A DNA stretch of 64,000 bases from Candidatus Ribeiella danica (GTDB lineage: Bacteria; Chloroflexota; Chloroflexia; Chloroflexales; Roseiflexaceae): NCBI GenBank assembly GCA_016717335.1, contig JADKFS010000018.1, positions 62,001 to 126,000 on the forward strand, read 5' to 3'. Of the stretch, positions 16,080 to 24,684 are shown piece by piece. Made by a program: the position numbers and the translations under genes. Position 1 is the stretch's first letter. Every line of letters starts with the position of its first letter. Under the pieces are notes generated by a model, which made no database searches, was not told where the DNA came from, and saw only the letters and a list, made by a program, of their open reading frames with translations.

Positions 16080-17930
16080 CTACTCGGCGTCGCCCGCCCA
16101 CAGCCGCCGCATCTCGTCCGACGCCGCCAGCAGCGCGTCGAGCGAGCCCGCGGCCTCGACCCGCCCATCCTTGAGGACGATGATGTGATCGGCCCGGCGC
16201 AGCGCGGCGCGCCGGTGCGAGACCGCGAGCACGCTGAACGCTGAACGTTGAACGCTGAACGACGATCCCGACGTGGCATTCAGCGTTCTTGGCTCAACGT
16301 TCAGCGTTCCGAGCATCCTCTCCCACAGCGCCTGCTCGGTGTCGACGTCCAGCGCGCTGGAGAGGTCGTCGAACACCAGCAGCTCGGGCGCGCGCACGAA
16401 CATGCGCGCGGCGGCCGCCCGCTGGGCCTGCCCGCCCGAGAGGCGCACGCCGCGCGGCCCGACCACCGTGTCCAGCCCGTGCTCCAGCGCCGGGATGTCC
16501 GGCTCCAGCACGCTGCTCCTGATCGCCGCCGCCAGGTCGACCTGGCCCTCCGGCAGCCCCAGCAGGATGTTGTCGCGCAGCGTGTCGCTGAACAGCCGCG
16601 GCACCTGCGGGGTGTAGGCGCAGCGCGGCGGCCGGAAGCACGCCGCCGCGTCGTCCACCGGCCGGCCGTTCCAGCGGATCTCGCCCGCGTCTCTGGGCAG
16701 CAGCCCCAGCAGCGCGCGCAGCAGCGTCGTCTTGCCCGACCCGATCCGGCCGGTGATCACCGTGAACGAGCCGCGCCGCAGGCTCAGGTCGACCCCGGCG
16801 ATCCCGCGGTCGCCGCCGGGGTGCCGGTAGGTCAGCCCGCGCACCTCCAGCGCTTCGAGCCGGTCGGCGTCGCTGGCCTGAATATATGCGGGCGCCGGGG
16901 CGCCGCCGCGCTCGTAGATCGGGTGGTGCTCGACCAGCACCAGCGGCGGCTCGTCGGGCACCAGCGCGACCAGCCGCTCGATCGAGGCCTCCTGCTGCTT
17001 GTAGTCGCCGATGAACGTGCCGATCGTCGAGGGCAGGTCGGTGGTGAACCACAGGTAGTACACGAACAGCGCGAAGTCGCCGACTGTGAACGTCCCCGCG
17101 CTCATCGCCCGCCCGGCCAGCAGCAGCGTCACGCCGATCCCGAACGTCACCGCGCCGTCGGAGACCGAGCGCAGCAGCTCGCGGAACGTGCGCTCGCGGA
17201 TCGTCGCGGTGCGGCGCGCGGCGTTGAGCGCGTCGAAGTGCGCGATCGCATCCTCCTCGGCGTTGGCGACCTTGAGCGCCTGCGCCGCGCCGAACACCTC
17301 GCCGAGAAACCCGGTCACCGCGTCGGTCGCCTGCCCGCTCAGGCGGCTGTAGTGCAGAATGCGGCCCCACGCGACCCGCGTGACGACGACCGAGCCGAAC
17401 AGCGGCAGGAAGATCACCAGCGTGATCACCAGGTTGATCTGGGCCATGATGATCACCGCGATGATGAACGCGATCACCAGCCCGAACACCTCCGGCAGCC
17501 AGGTCGGGAAGTCGGCGACCTCGGCCACGTCGTCGCGGTAGCGGTTGACCGCCTCGCCCGACGAGATCGGCATGGCCAGCGCGCCGGGCCGCCGCAGCAG
17601 GCTGGCGAACATATTGCGCCGCAGCAGCCCGCCGACCATCCGCCGGAACGTGACGCCGCCCCACACGTCGCCGAACGAGATCGCCAGGCGCGCCAGCCCG
17701 ACCGAGACGTACAGCCCGATCAGCCACCACAGCCCGAGCGCGACCGGCGCCGCGCCGGTGATCGTGTCGAAGACCGCCTTCTCGACCAGCCCGAGCGCCA
17801 CCGGCGCCGCGAGGAACAGGATGTGCAGGATGAAGTGGATCGCGTACGGCCACGGCCGGTAGGTGATCAGCCGCCAGTTGAACGGCCAGGTTTTGAGCCG
17901 GCGCGCGCGCGCCGGTTGAGCTATATCCAT
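16080..17930 (-). CDS. ABC exporter half-transporter, subunit with degenerate Walker B (heterodimer partner 1)
   Basis: 616 residues. An N-terminal six-helix exporter domain (about residues 25-310) is followed by a nucleotide-binding domain. Walker A is GRIGSGKTT, the signature LSGGQAQRAAA is intact, and Walker B ends LLVFDDLSSALD. The usual catalytic Glu after Walker B is therefore Asp, and the D-loop is intact. This is the typical non-catalytic half of heterodimeric exporters. Between the D-loop and the H-loop (AVSHRRAALRRAD) lie about 27 extra residues (540-566) encoded by an inverted heptamer array; family members have a few residues there. The start ATG 17930 gives an N-terminal Arg-rich segment before helix 1. 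The partner gene lies immediately upstream on the same strand (130 bp gap with hairpins). Confidence 0.92.
   Translation of the reverse strand: MDIAQPARARRLKTWPFNWRLITYRPWPYAIHFILHILFLAAPVALGLVEKAVFDTITGAAPVALGLWWLIGLYVSVGLARLAISFGDVWGGVTFRRMVGGLLRRNMFASLLRRPGALAMPISSGEAVNRYRDDVAEVADFPTWLPEVFGLVIAFIIAVIIMAQINLVITLVIFLPLFGSVVVTRVAWGRILHYSRLSGQATDAVTGFLGEVFGAAQALKVANAEEDAIAHFDALNAARRTATIRERTFRELLRSVSDGAVTFGIGVTLLLAGRAMSAGTFTVGDFALFVYYLWFTTDLPSTIGTFIGDYKQQEASIERLVALVPDEPPLVLVEHHPIYERGGAPAPAYIQASDADRLEALEVRGLTYRHPGGDRGIAGVDLSLRRGSFTVITGRIGSGKTTLLRALLGLLPRDAGEIRWNGRPVDDAAACFRPPRCAYTPQVPRLFSDTLRDNILLGLPEGQVDLAAAIRSSVLEPDIPALEHGLDTVVGPRGVRLSGGQAQRAAAARMFVRAPELLVFDDLSSALDVDTEQALWERMLGTLNVEPRTLNATSGSSFSVQRSAFSVLAVSHRRAALRRADHIIVLKDGRVEAAGSLDALLAASDEMRRLWAGDAE
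16231..16311. repeat. In-frame inverted heptamer array inside ABC exporter gene
   Basis: ACGCTGA/ACGTTGA-type units (four in a row at 16231-16261) are followed by complementary TTCAGCG/TTCAACG units at 16279-16308. The element reads in frame as a Ser/Val/Arg-rich insert (FSVQRSAFSV) in the nucleotide-binding domain. Confidence 0.88.
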
Positions 17931-17961
17931 TCGTGAAGCTCCTTCAGTATGTTGCTGCAGC

Positions 17962-18048
17962 TGCCCTCACCCCCCTCTCCCAACGGGAGCGGGGGTTTCA
18001 GGGTTCGGCATTCCCCGCCCCTGGCAGGGGCGGGGGCAGGGGCTGGGG
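17962..18048. repeat. Composite C-rich/G-rich REP between the two exporter genes
   Basis: CCCTCACCCCCCTCTCCC...GGGAGCGGGGG, followed by CCCCGCCCCTGGCAGGGGCGGGG (loop TGGCA-like). It belongs to the composite repeat family seen also at 13972, 20103, 33580, 35280, 36290, 49285 and 54948. Confidence 0.75.
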
Positions 18049-18060
18049 TGATATGACAGC

Positions 18061-19935
18061 TCACGCGAGCGCCTCCTCCAGGCCGGTCTGCAGCAGCCCG
18101 TAGAACCGCGAGCCGGGATCGTCGGCCAGCAGCGCGCGCCGGCCGTGCTCGGCGACCCGGCCGCGATCGAGGATCATGATCTCGTCGGCGCGCTGCACCG
18201 TGCGCAGCCGGTGGGCGATGATGATCCCGGTGCGGCCGGCCAGCAGCCGGTCGATCGCCCGCTCCAGCAGCCGCTCGGTCACCGGGTCGAGCCGCGAGGA
18301 GGCCTCGTCGAGGATGATCAGCCCCGGGTCTTTCAGGAACACGCGCGTGAACGCCAGCAGCTGCGCCTCGCCGGCCGAGAGCCCCAGGCCGCCGGCGGCG
18401 AGCCGGGTGTCCAGGCCCTCCGGCAGCGCCTGGGCCCACTCCCACAGCCCCAGCTCGCCCAGCGCCCGCTCGATCTGCGCGTCGGTGATGCGCTTGTTGA
18501 ACAGCGCCAGGTTGTCGCGCACGCTGGCCTGGAACAGCTGGACGTCCTGCGTCACCATCCCGACGCGCCCGCGCAGGTCGGCCAGCGCCACGTCGCGGAT
18601 ATCCGTGCCGTCCAGGCAGATCGCGCCGCGCGCCGGGTCGTACAGCCGGAAGATCAGCCGCGTCAGGGTGGTCTTGCCGCTGCCGGTGCGCCCGAGCAGC
18701 CCCAGCACGGTGCCGGGGGCCAGGGTGAAAGAGATGTCGTCCAGCACGCTTGGGGCTTGGGGCTTGGGGCTTGGGACTTCGATGTCACGAACGGCGTCTT
18801 CCGCCGCACGACCTTCACATTCCTGGCTCCAGGCCCCTAGCGCCACATCCCTAGCCCCTAGTCCCAAGTTCCCAGCCCCAAGCTCGTCCTCGTATCCGAA
18901 CGACACCGCCTCGAACGCCACCTCCAGCGCGCCCGCGGGCAGCGCGGCCCGCGGCGCCTCGCGCACCTGCGGCTGGATGCGAAACAGCTCCTGGACGCGG
19001 TTGAGGCTGGCGCTGGCCTGCTGGAGATCCTCGACCTGCGTGCGAATATGCTCCAGCGGCGCCGACAGCATGCCGATGTAGAACACGATCACGTAGGCCG
19101 TCCCGATGCTGACGTCGCCCTGGCTGTACAGGTACGCGCCCAGCCCCAGCCCGAACGCGTAGCCGAGCACGAACAGGAAGTTCATCGTCACGAACGTCCA
19201 GTTGCTGGCCAGCCACGCGGCGCGGTCGCTGCGCAGCAGCGCGCCGATCAGGCCGTACAGCCGGGCCATGATGTAGCTCTCGGCCCCGCTGGCGCGGATG
19301 TCCTCGGTCCCCGAGATGCGCTCCTCGATGAAGCCGAAGTGCTCGGCGCTGGTCTGCCGCTGCGCCTCCCAGCGCGAGACCGCCAGGCTCTGGACGGCGC
19401 CGAGGGCCAGGAAGGTGACGACGGTGTACAGCATCAGCCCGAGGCCGACGCGCCAGTCCTCGCGGAGCAGCAGCAGCAGGATCGCGACGATCAGCAGGGC
19501 GTTGCCGGCCAGCCGGATGACGAACTGCGAGAAGAAGTTGCCCAGCGCGGTGACGTCGCCGTCGATCCGCTCGATCAGCTCGCCGGGCGTGCGCCGCTTG
19601 TGGAACGCCATGTCCAGCCGCAGGCAGTGGCGCGCCAGGTCGGCCCGCAGCGCGTTGGTGGCGTTCCAGCCCACGTTCTCGCCGACGTACAGTGTTGCGA
19701 GCGCGACCACGCGCTGCGCCAGCCCGGCGGCGATGAAGATGCCCGCCGCGATCAGCAGGGTGTCGCCTGCCCCGCCCGCCTGCGTCGTGTCGATGAAGGC
19801 GCGAATGATCTGCGGGCTCAGCAGCTGCAGGCCGATGCTGCCCAGCAGCAGGGCCGCCAGCAGGATGACCCTGGCCCGCTGCGGCCGGAGGTATCTTCCG
19901 AGCAGGCCCTGGTATTCGGAAAGAGAACGATTCAT
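18061..19935 (-). CDS. ABC exporter half-transporter, catalytic-Glu subunit (heterodimer partner 2)
   Basis: 624 residues from ATG 19935, with GGAG five bases upstream. ATG 19938 is an alternative, and the open frame further upstream only reads through hairpin repeats. A six-helix exporter domain (about residues 15-310) precedes the nucleotide-binding domain. Walker A is GRTGSGKTT and Walker B LIILDEASSRLD has the catalytic Glu, with H-loop IIAHRLRTVQ. The signature is degenerate: LSAGEAQLL instead of LSGGQ. This complements the other subunit, which has a good signature but no catalytic Glu, so one competent ATP site forms in the heterodimer. Residues 350-396, just before the core of the nucleotide-binding domain (VLDDISFTLAPG), are an extra Gly/Leu/Ala-rich stretch coded by CTTGGGG-type heptamers. 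The substrate is unknown. Confidence 0.92.
   Translation of the reverse strand: MNRSLSEYQGLLGRYLRPQRARVILLAALLLGSIGLQLLSPQIIRAFIDTTQAGGAGDTLLIAAGIFIAAGLAQRVVALATLYVGENVGWNATNALRADLARHCLRLDMAFHKRRTPGELIERIDGDVTALGNFFSQFVIRLAGNALLIVAILLLLLREDWRVGLGLMLYTVVTFLALGAVQSLAVSRWEAQRQTSAEHFGFIEERISGTEDIRASGAESYIMARLYGLIGALLRSDRAAWLASNWTFVTMNFLFVLGYAFGLGLGAYLYSQGDVSIGTAYVIVFYIGMLSAPLEHIRTQVEDLQQASASLNRVQELFRIQPQVREAPRAALPAGALEVAFEAVSFGYEDELGAGNLGLGARDVALGAWSQECEGRAAEDAVRDIEVPSPKPQAPSVLDDISFTLAPGTVLGLLGRTGSGKTTLTRLIFRLYDPARGAICLDGTDIRDVALADLRGRVGMVTQDVQLFQASVRDNLALFNKRITDAQIERALGELGLWEWAQALPEGLDTRLAAGGLGLSAGEAQLLAFTRVFLKDPGLIILDEASSRLDPVTERLLERAIDRLLAGRTGIIIAHRLRTVQRADEIMILDRGRVAEHGRRALLADDPGSRFYGLLQTGLEEALA
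18748..18885. repeat. In-frame inverted heptamer array inside second exporter gene
   Basis: GCTTGGG units (three or more) at 18748-18778 and complementary CCCTAGC / CCCAAGT / CCCAAGC units at 18835-18885 flank a central segment of about 55 bp. All of it is open in the gene's frame. Confidence 0.87.
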
Positions 19936-20102
19936 CATTTCTCCGTACATTTTCGAGGCGCAAAAAAGCCACGGGTTCTCCCGCGGCCATATGGATGACG
20001 AAGCCGCGAGCGTAGGCGTGCCCGTGGTGCAATTGCTTTCGGGCAGTCTACCACAGCGCCTGGCCGCGATCCTATCGGTCGCAAGATGGATTTTTGCTGC
20101 GC

Positions 20103-20252
20103 GGCGCTGCCCCCGGCCCCCTGCCCTGTTAGGGGAGGGGGCATAGATCTGGCGTCGTGGTGCAATCGCTCCGCGACCGCACCACGACGCCGACAAGAAT
20201 CCCCCCTCTCCCGTGACGATGGGAGAGGGGGGGCAGGGGGGTGAGGGCCTGC
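20103..20252. repeat. Composite REP element with 19-bp hairpin
   Basis: CCCCCTGCCCTGTTAGGGGAGGGGG, then a 19-bp stem with two mismatches at 20151-20191 (GGCGTCGTGGTGC...), then CCCCTCTCCCG/GGGAGAGGGG. Nearly the same element recurs at 49285-49425. Confidence 0.82.
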
Positions 20253-20283
20253 GGCGCCCCACAGGAAACAAACGATGAATAAG

Positions 20284-20322
20284 GCGCTGTGATGCGGCCG
20301 CCAAGCGGCCGCATCACAGCGC
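20284..20322. terminator. Perfect 18-bp hairpin, candidate terminator of the LysM gene
   Basis: Arms 20284-20301 and 20305-20322, loop of 3 nt. It lies 7 bp beyond the stop of the minus-strand LysM gene. On the minus strand it is followed by CTTATTCATCGTTTGTTT, moderately T-rich. Confidence 0.65.
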
Positions 20323-20329
20323 AAACAAC

Positions 20330-21319
20330 CTACTTCGGGATCGAGAGCACAGTGCCGGGGAAGATCAGGTTCGGGTTGCTGCCGACCGCGGCGCGGTTGG
20401 CGGTGTAGATGTCCTGCCAGCGGTTGGCGTTGCCGTAGGCGGCAAACGCGATGCCCGTGAGCGTGTCGCCGCTGACGATCGTGTAGGAGGCGCCGGGCTT
20501 CGCGGCCGAGCCCGAGCCGGAGCTCGGCGTCGTCGGCGTGGTTGGCGCGGCGGGGATGGTGAAGCGCTGGTCGGGGTAGATCAGGTTCGGGTTGCTGCCG
20601 ACGACCTCGCGATTCGCGTTGTAGATCGTCTGCCAGAGCGCGCCGTTGCCGTAGAGCCGCGCGGCGATCGACCAGAGCGAGTCGCCCGATTTGACCACGT
20701 ACGATGTCTGGGCCTGGGCTGCGAGCGCGGGCTGCGGCGCGGCCGGGATGACCAGCTCCTGGCCGGCGGCCAGCGGCGCGCGCGCCAGGTCGATCGCCTG
20801 GCCGCGCGCGGCGCGGGCCTCCGCGCGGCTCACCGGCCGATCCAGCAGCGCCCGCAGCAGCGCGGCGTCAGCGCGTGTGTGGCCGCGCGCGGCGCGGGCC
20901 TCGGCCCGCGTCACGGGCCGATCCAGCAGCGCCCGCAGCAGCGCGGCATTGTCGCGCGGCGCCAGCGCGGGGCGGGAGGCGTGCGGCGCCAGCGCGACCG
21001 CGGGCAGCGCCGGAGCCGCGACGGCCGCGGCGCTGCCGAGCGACGCGACCAGCGCCAGCGCGCCGCCGGCCAGCAGTGTCGCGCCGGCCATGCGCAGCGG
21101 CCTGCGATGGGCGCGGCGGGCTACCGGCGGCGTCCGCCGCGGCGCAGCCACGTGCTGAGCGAGCAGCGCGTGCAGCAGCCGCATCTCGTCGACCTGCGCG
21201 TGGTGCGCGCGGCACGCGGCGCACTGGCACAAGTGAAACCCCAGCAGAGCGCGCTGTCTGTCGGACGATCCAGGAGTCAGACCTTGATCCAGCAACCGCC
21301 GTGCATCGTGACACTCCAT
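20330..21319 (-). CDS. zf-HC2-like zinc finger / single TM / two-LysM cell-envelope protein
   Basis: 329 residues from ATG 21319, preceded by AGGAG with 8-base spacing. Upstream in-frame codons read through minisatellite DNA. The N-terminal 50 residues carry a His/Cys cluster (MECHDARR ... GFHLCQCAACRAH) like the zf-HC2 fold of anti-sigma factors, with an invariant HxxxCxxC pattern. One membrane helix follows (about residues 78-105). The external part has two copies of a 25-residue Arg/Ala-rich repeat (ALLRALLDRPV-RAEARAARG) and two LysM domains (about 195-245 and 275-325: YVVKSGDSLWSIAARLYG, YTIVSGDTLTGIAFAAYG). LysM binds N-acetylglucosamine polymers. The combination suggests an envelope sensor with a cytoplasmic zinc-finger domain. 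No sigma factor gene is next to it. Confidence 0.82.
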   Translation of the reverse strand: MECHDARRLLDQGLTPGSSDRQRALLGFHLCQCAACRAHHAQVDEMRLLHALLAQHVAAPRRTPPVARRAHRRPLRMAGATLLAGGALALVASLGSAAAVAAPALPAVALAPHASRPALAPRDNAALLRALLDRPVTRAEARAARGHTRADAALLRALLDRPVSRAEARAARGQAIDLARAPLAAGQELVIPAAPQPALAAQAQTSYVVKSGDSLWSIAARLYGNGALWQTIYNANREVVGSNPNLIYPDQRFTIPAAPTTPTTPSSGSGSAAKPGASYTIVSGDTLTGIAFAAYGNANRWQDIYTANRAAVGSNPNLIFPGTVLSIPK

Positions 21320-21571
21320 TGCCTCGGCTCCTTTCATGCGTACAGCCTCAACAGTCGCCCAGCGCTCCTGCCGAACCCGCGCGCGAGCGTGGCGCGGCGC
21401 GCCATCTCTCGGCCCGATCGAACAGCACAAAGCCCTGGTATATGTAGTAAACGTTGGCCGCGCGCGTTTTCGTGCACGCGATCGGCGGCTGGAGTTCTCT
21501 GCCGCAGGCTCCCAGCGCTGCCTCCGGTGTGCGCCAGGCCGACTGAACGCTCGCTCTGCGCCGCCCCACGT

Positions 21572-21836
21572 GTCGCTCAGCCGCTCCAATAGCTCCTTCA
21601 GCGCTTCCGATAGCTCCTTCAGCGCCATCCCCCATGTCGCTCAGCCGCTCCGATAGCTCATTCAGCGCCATCCCCATGGTGTTCAGCCGCTCCGATAGCT
21701 CATTCAGCGCCATCCCCCATGTCGCTCAGCCACATCTCACATGTCCTTCAGCCGTTCCGATAGCTCGTTCAGCCATTCCGATAGCTCGCACAGCCACATC
21801 TCACATGTCCTTCAGCCGTTCCGATATAGCTCGACC
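21572..21836. repeat. 42-bp minisatellite (6 x 7-bp heptads)
   Basis: The best-preserved unit is TCAGCCG-CTCCGAT-AGCTCAT-TCAGCGC-CATCCCC-ATGGTGT, in two or three near copies at 21636-21730. Diverged 21- and 42-bp multiples lie on both sides. Because 42 is a multiple of 3, both strands stay open (SRSDSSFSAIP repeats on +, MALNELSERL repeats on -). It fills most of the gap between galT and the LysM gene. No ribosome site or family supports translation. Confidence 0.85.
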
Positions 21837-21855
21837 ATGTATTACCTTGGGAATG

Positions 21856-22938
21856 TCATGCTGAGCCGCAGCGAAGCATCTCTGTCGCTTTGTTTTCTAT
21901 CAAGCTGCGCAGCCGCTCGGCGGCGCTCTCGGGCGTGATGTCGCGCTGCGGCTGGCCCAGCATCTCGTAGCCGACCATGAACTTGCGCACCGTCGCCGAG
22001 CGCAGCAGCGGCGGGTAGAAGTGCGCGTGCAGGTGCCACTCCGGGTAGGCCGCGCCATCGGTCGGGCGCTGGTGAAAGCCCATGCTGTAGGGGAAGCTGA
22101 CCTGGAACAGCCGATCGTAGCGGCGCGTCAGCTGCTTCAGCAGATCGGCCAGGCCATCGCGCGCGAGCGGCGCCAGGTCGCCGATCGCCCCACAATGCGC
22201 GCGTGGCAGCACCAGGGTCTCGAACGGCCAGACCGCCCAGAACGGCACCAGCGCGACGAAGTGATCGTTCTGGCAGACGACGCGCTGGCCGTCGCGCAGC
22301 TCCAGCGCCAGGTAGTCGCACAGCAGGCAGCCGCCGCGCGCCGCCGTGTAGGATTGCTGCTGGCGCAGCTCCTTGGCGGGCTCGGTGGGGATCTGCTCGT
22401 TGGCCCAGATCTGGCCGTGCGGGTGCGGGTTGCTGGCGCCCATCATCGCGCCGCGGTTCTCGAAGATCTGGACGTGGCGCACCCACGCGAGGGCGCCCAG
22501 CTCGGCGTACTGATCAGCCCACACATCGACGACGCGCCGGATCGCGCCGATTTCCATGCCGGCCAGCGTCAGGTCGTGGCGCGGCGAGAAGCAGACCACC
22601 CGGCAGATGCCCCGCTCGGTCTCGGCACAGATCAGCGGCGGCGTACCGTCGCCGGCCGCGTGCGCGATCGCCTGGGGCGCGCTGCCTGGCAGCAGGGCGG
22701 CGTAGTCGTTGTCGAAGACGAACGTCTCGGCATAGCTCGGGTTGTGCGCGCCGCCCGCCCGCGCGTTGCCGGGGCAGAGGTAGCAGCTGGGGTCGTAGGG
22801 CGGCCGCTGCTCGGCGGGCGCGTCCTCCACCTGGCCCTGCCAGGGGCGCTGCGTGCGGTGCGGCGAGACCAGCAGCCACTCGCCGGTGAGCGGGTTCAGC
22901 CGGCGGTGCGGCGCCGAGAATAGAACGTGGTCGTCCAT
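21856..22938 (-). CDS. galT: Galactose-1-phosphate uridylyltransferase
   Basis: 360 residues. ATG 22938 follows GGAGGAGG (spacing 6) and starts MDDHVLFSAPHRRLNPLTGEW, the family N-terminus. The HIT-type active site is present as NPHPHGQIW (His 172, nucleophilic His 174). A zinc-site pair CYLC is at residues 52-55 and the second-domain motif EWHLHAHFYPP is present. The enzyme exchanges UMP between UDP-glucose and galactose-1-phosphate in the Leloir pathway. It lies downstream of, and on the same strand as, a sugar ABC transporter with a GH31 glycosidase, which supports a galactose-releasing substrate for that locus. The last codons (MLRCGSA) run into a dispersed GCTGAGC/GCGAAGCATCTC repeat, so the C-terminus may have been altered by it. 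Confidence 0.93.
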   Translation of the reverse strand: MDDHVLFSAPHRRLNPLTGEWLLVSPHRTQRPWQGQVEDAPAEQRPPYDPSCYLCPGNARAGGAHNPSYAETFVFDNDYAALLPGSAPQAIAHAAGDGTPPLICAETERGICRVVCFSPRHDLTLAGMEIGAIRRVVDVWADQYAELGALAWVRHVQIFENRGAMMGASNPHPHGQIWANEQIPTEPAKELRQQQSYTAARGGCLLCDYLALELRDGQRVVCQNDHFVALVPFWAVWPFETLVLPRAHCGAIGDLAPLARDGLADLLKQLTRRYDRLFQVSFPYSMGFHQRPTDGAAYPEWHLHAHFYPPLLRSATVRKFMVGYEMLGQPQRDITPESAAERLRSLIENKATEMLRCGSA

Positions 22939-22994
22939 ACGTCGCCTCCTCCATCTATCCCTTTCGTTACCACGATTGTGGCGGGGAGGGTTCA

Positions 22995-23087
22995 TCTAGG
23001 GATTTCGGCTTGACGCTGTACGGGCGCGATATATCGCGCCCGTACGCCTTTGGGGCAATGAGCTGTCAAGCTCGATTGAACCATGCC
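22995..23087. repeat. MITE-like element, copy 1 (inverse orientation)
   Basis: It contains a 28-bp perfect palindrome at 23018-23045 (GTACGGGCGCGAT centre). Its reverse complement aligns over about 90 bp with 36417-36523 at roughly 90% identity. One terminal inverted repeat (CCATGCC end) is kept and the other is lost. Between this element and the stop at 23133 nothing else is seen. Confidence 0.82.
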
Positions 23088-23132
23088 TACGTCGCCAAAA
23101 CCACTCGGGGTGGTACCACCACCCATCCAAAT

Positions 23133-24524
23133 CTACTGGAACAGTGCGTTGACCTGTGTGCTAGCGTCCTTCAGCGCGTCCGCGGCCTTCTTGTCGCCCA
23201 GCATGATGCTTTGCATCACTGGAGTCATGATCGTGGCGATCTCGGAGCCGTGGTCGGTGACCGGGAACAGGAACGTGCCGCTCGGGTCGAGCGCCTCCTC
23301 GGTATACGCGCTCACGTCGAGCCCTTTCTCCTTGCGGGTCGCCAGCGACGCCTCGACGCCCGACTGGATGGCCGGGAAGACCACGCCGGTCTTGCCGACG
23401 ATGTCCTCGCAGGTCTTCGACGACGCGAACTTGACCCACTGCCAGGCCTCGTCGGGGTGCTTCGTGCCGGTCCAGATCGAGTCGGCCAGGCCGTTGAACA
23501 TGCTCTTGCGGCCCTGCGACCCCTTCGGCAGCGGCGCCCAGCCGAGCTTGGCCTTCGAGTTCTTCACATAGTCGTTGATCGTCCACGAGCCGTCGGTGGT
23601 CAGCGCGGCCTTGCCGGAGGCAAAGAACGTGAGGCCGCCGAGCTTGCTATAGTCGGCCAGCGGCGGAGCGTAGCCCTTGACCAGCGCCAGGTCGGCGTAC
23701 CACTGCACCGCCTCGGCCAGCTTGGGATCGTCGTAGTAGTACTTGCTGGCCCAGGGGCCATCGGTGAACTTGAAGCCGTTGCTGGCGGCGAACGAGCTCC
23801 ACTGCGTCTGGCCCGCGAAGCCGCCATCGCCCTGCCCGACGAAGCCGTACTGCACGACCTTGGTCTTGTCGAAGGCCGGGTCCAGGCCGTTCTTGCCGTT
23901 GGAATCGAGCGTCAGCTTGGCGATCAGCTCGCCAAAGCTGCCGCCGTCCTGCGCATTCCAGGTCAGGTCCTTCAGCGAGGCCGGGTCGATGCCGGCCGCC
24001 TGCAGCATGTCGGCGTTGTAGACGATCGCAACCGTATCCCAGTCCTTCGGCAGGCCGAAGCGCTTGCCATCGCGCGCCCACAGGTCGGCCAGGCCCTTGA
24101 TGTACTGCCCGACGTCGACCTTGTCTTTGTCGACCAGCGGCTGGAGGTCGACCAGCTGGTTCTTCGAGGCGAACTCGGGGTACTTGGCCAGGTGATTGGT
24201 GAAGACGTCCGGCGCGGTGCCGCCGACCATGCCGGTCTGGATGCCGCTCCAGTAGTCATCCCAGCCGAGCTGCTCGATCTTCACGGTGATGTTCGGGTTC
24301 TGCTTTTGGAACTCGTCGGCGCAGGCCTGGTAGGCCGGCTGCTGGCCAGAGTCCCACAGCTGGTAGCGGATCTCCACGCCGCCGCTCGATGCGGCTGGGG
24401 CGGCCGCGCCGCCCGCGGCCGGCGGCGCCGCGGGTGTGGCCGCGGCGCCGCCGCACGCCGCCAGGATCATGCTGACGAGCGCGAACAGGGCCGCGATGAA
24501 CGTCTGTTGCTTCCGGTGTCGCAT
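23133..24524 (-). CDS. Sugar ABC transporter substrate-binding lipoprotein (CUT1 family)
   Basis: 463 residues from ATG 24524 (GGAG nine bases upstream). The signal peptide has lipobox LAAC at about residue 24, then an Ala/Pro/Gly linker. The mature part is a family-1 sugar-binding protein: VEIRYQLWDSGQQPAYQ, NPNITVKIEQLGWDDYW, GTAPDVFTNH, LPKDWDTVAIVYNADML. It should deliver an oligosaccharide to the two permeases encoded directly upstream. The ATPase is not in the locus, so a shared MsmK-like ATPase elsewhere is inferred. The order kinase, pseudo-receiver, GH31, MalF, MalG, binding protein on one strand suggests co-regulation. Ligand inferred from context: an alpha-galactoside or alpha-glucoside. 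Confidence 0.93.
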   Translation of the reverse strand: MRHRKQQTFIAALFALVSMILAACGGAAATPAAPPAAGGAAAPAASSGGVEIRYQLWDSGQQPAYQACADEFQKQNPNITVKIEQLGWDDYWSGIQTGMVGGTAPDVFTNHLAKYPEFASKNQLVDLQPLVDKDKVDVGQYIKGLADLWARDGKRFGLPKDWDTVAIVYNADMLQAAGIDPASLKDLTWNAQDGGSFGELIAKLTLDSNGKNGLDPAFDKTKVVQYGFVGQGDGGFAGQTQWSSFAASNGFKFTDGPWASKYYYDDPKLAEAVQWYADLALVKGYAPPLADYSKLGGLTFFASGKAALTTDGSWTINDYVKNSKAKLGWAPLPKGSQGRKSMFNGLADSIWTGTKHPDEAWQWVKFASSKTCEDIVGKTGVVFPAIQSGVEASLATRKEKGLDVSAYTEEALDPSGTFLFPVTDHGSEIATIMTPVMQSIMLGDKKAADALKDASTQVNALFQ

Positions 24525-24684
24525 GGGTGTGTGCTCCTTTGTGTACGCGAAATCGAGATCGCAAGCCATCCGAGCCGAGCGAGTGGACCCGTTTTCGGGC
24601 AATGGCGGGCCACGGCTACGCCGGTCGCTCGCCCGGCGCGCCGCCCGCGTGGCGCGGTGCTGCATCGTTCAGTTACGCTCCGTC

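Noticed and set aside
19938..20304. N-terminal extension of the ABC exporter to a TTG at 20304
   Set aside because: The sequence is coded by REP hairpins and is Arg/Pro/Ser-rich with no match to exporter N-termini. GGAG lies right before 19935.
21348..21713. 121-residue minus-strand ORF starting in the minisatellite (MALNELSERL repeats)
   Set aside because: Made of minisatellite units and sequence upstream of the LysM start; no ribosome site, ends in an unrelated frame. Kept only as a curiosity in the findings.
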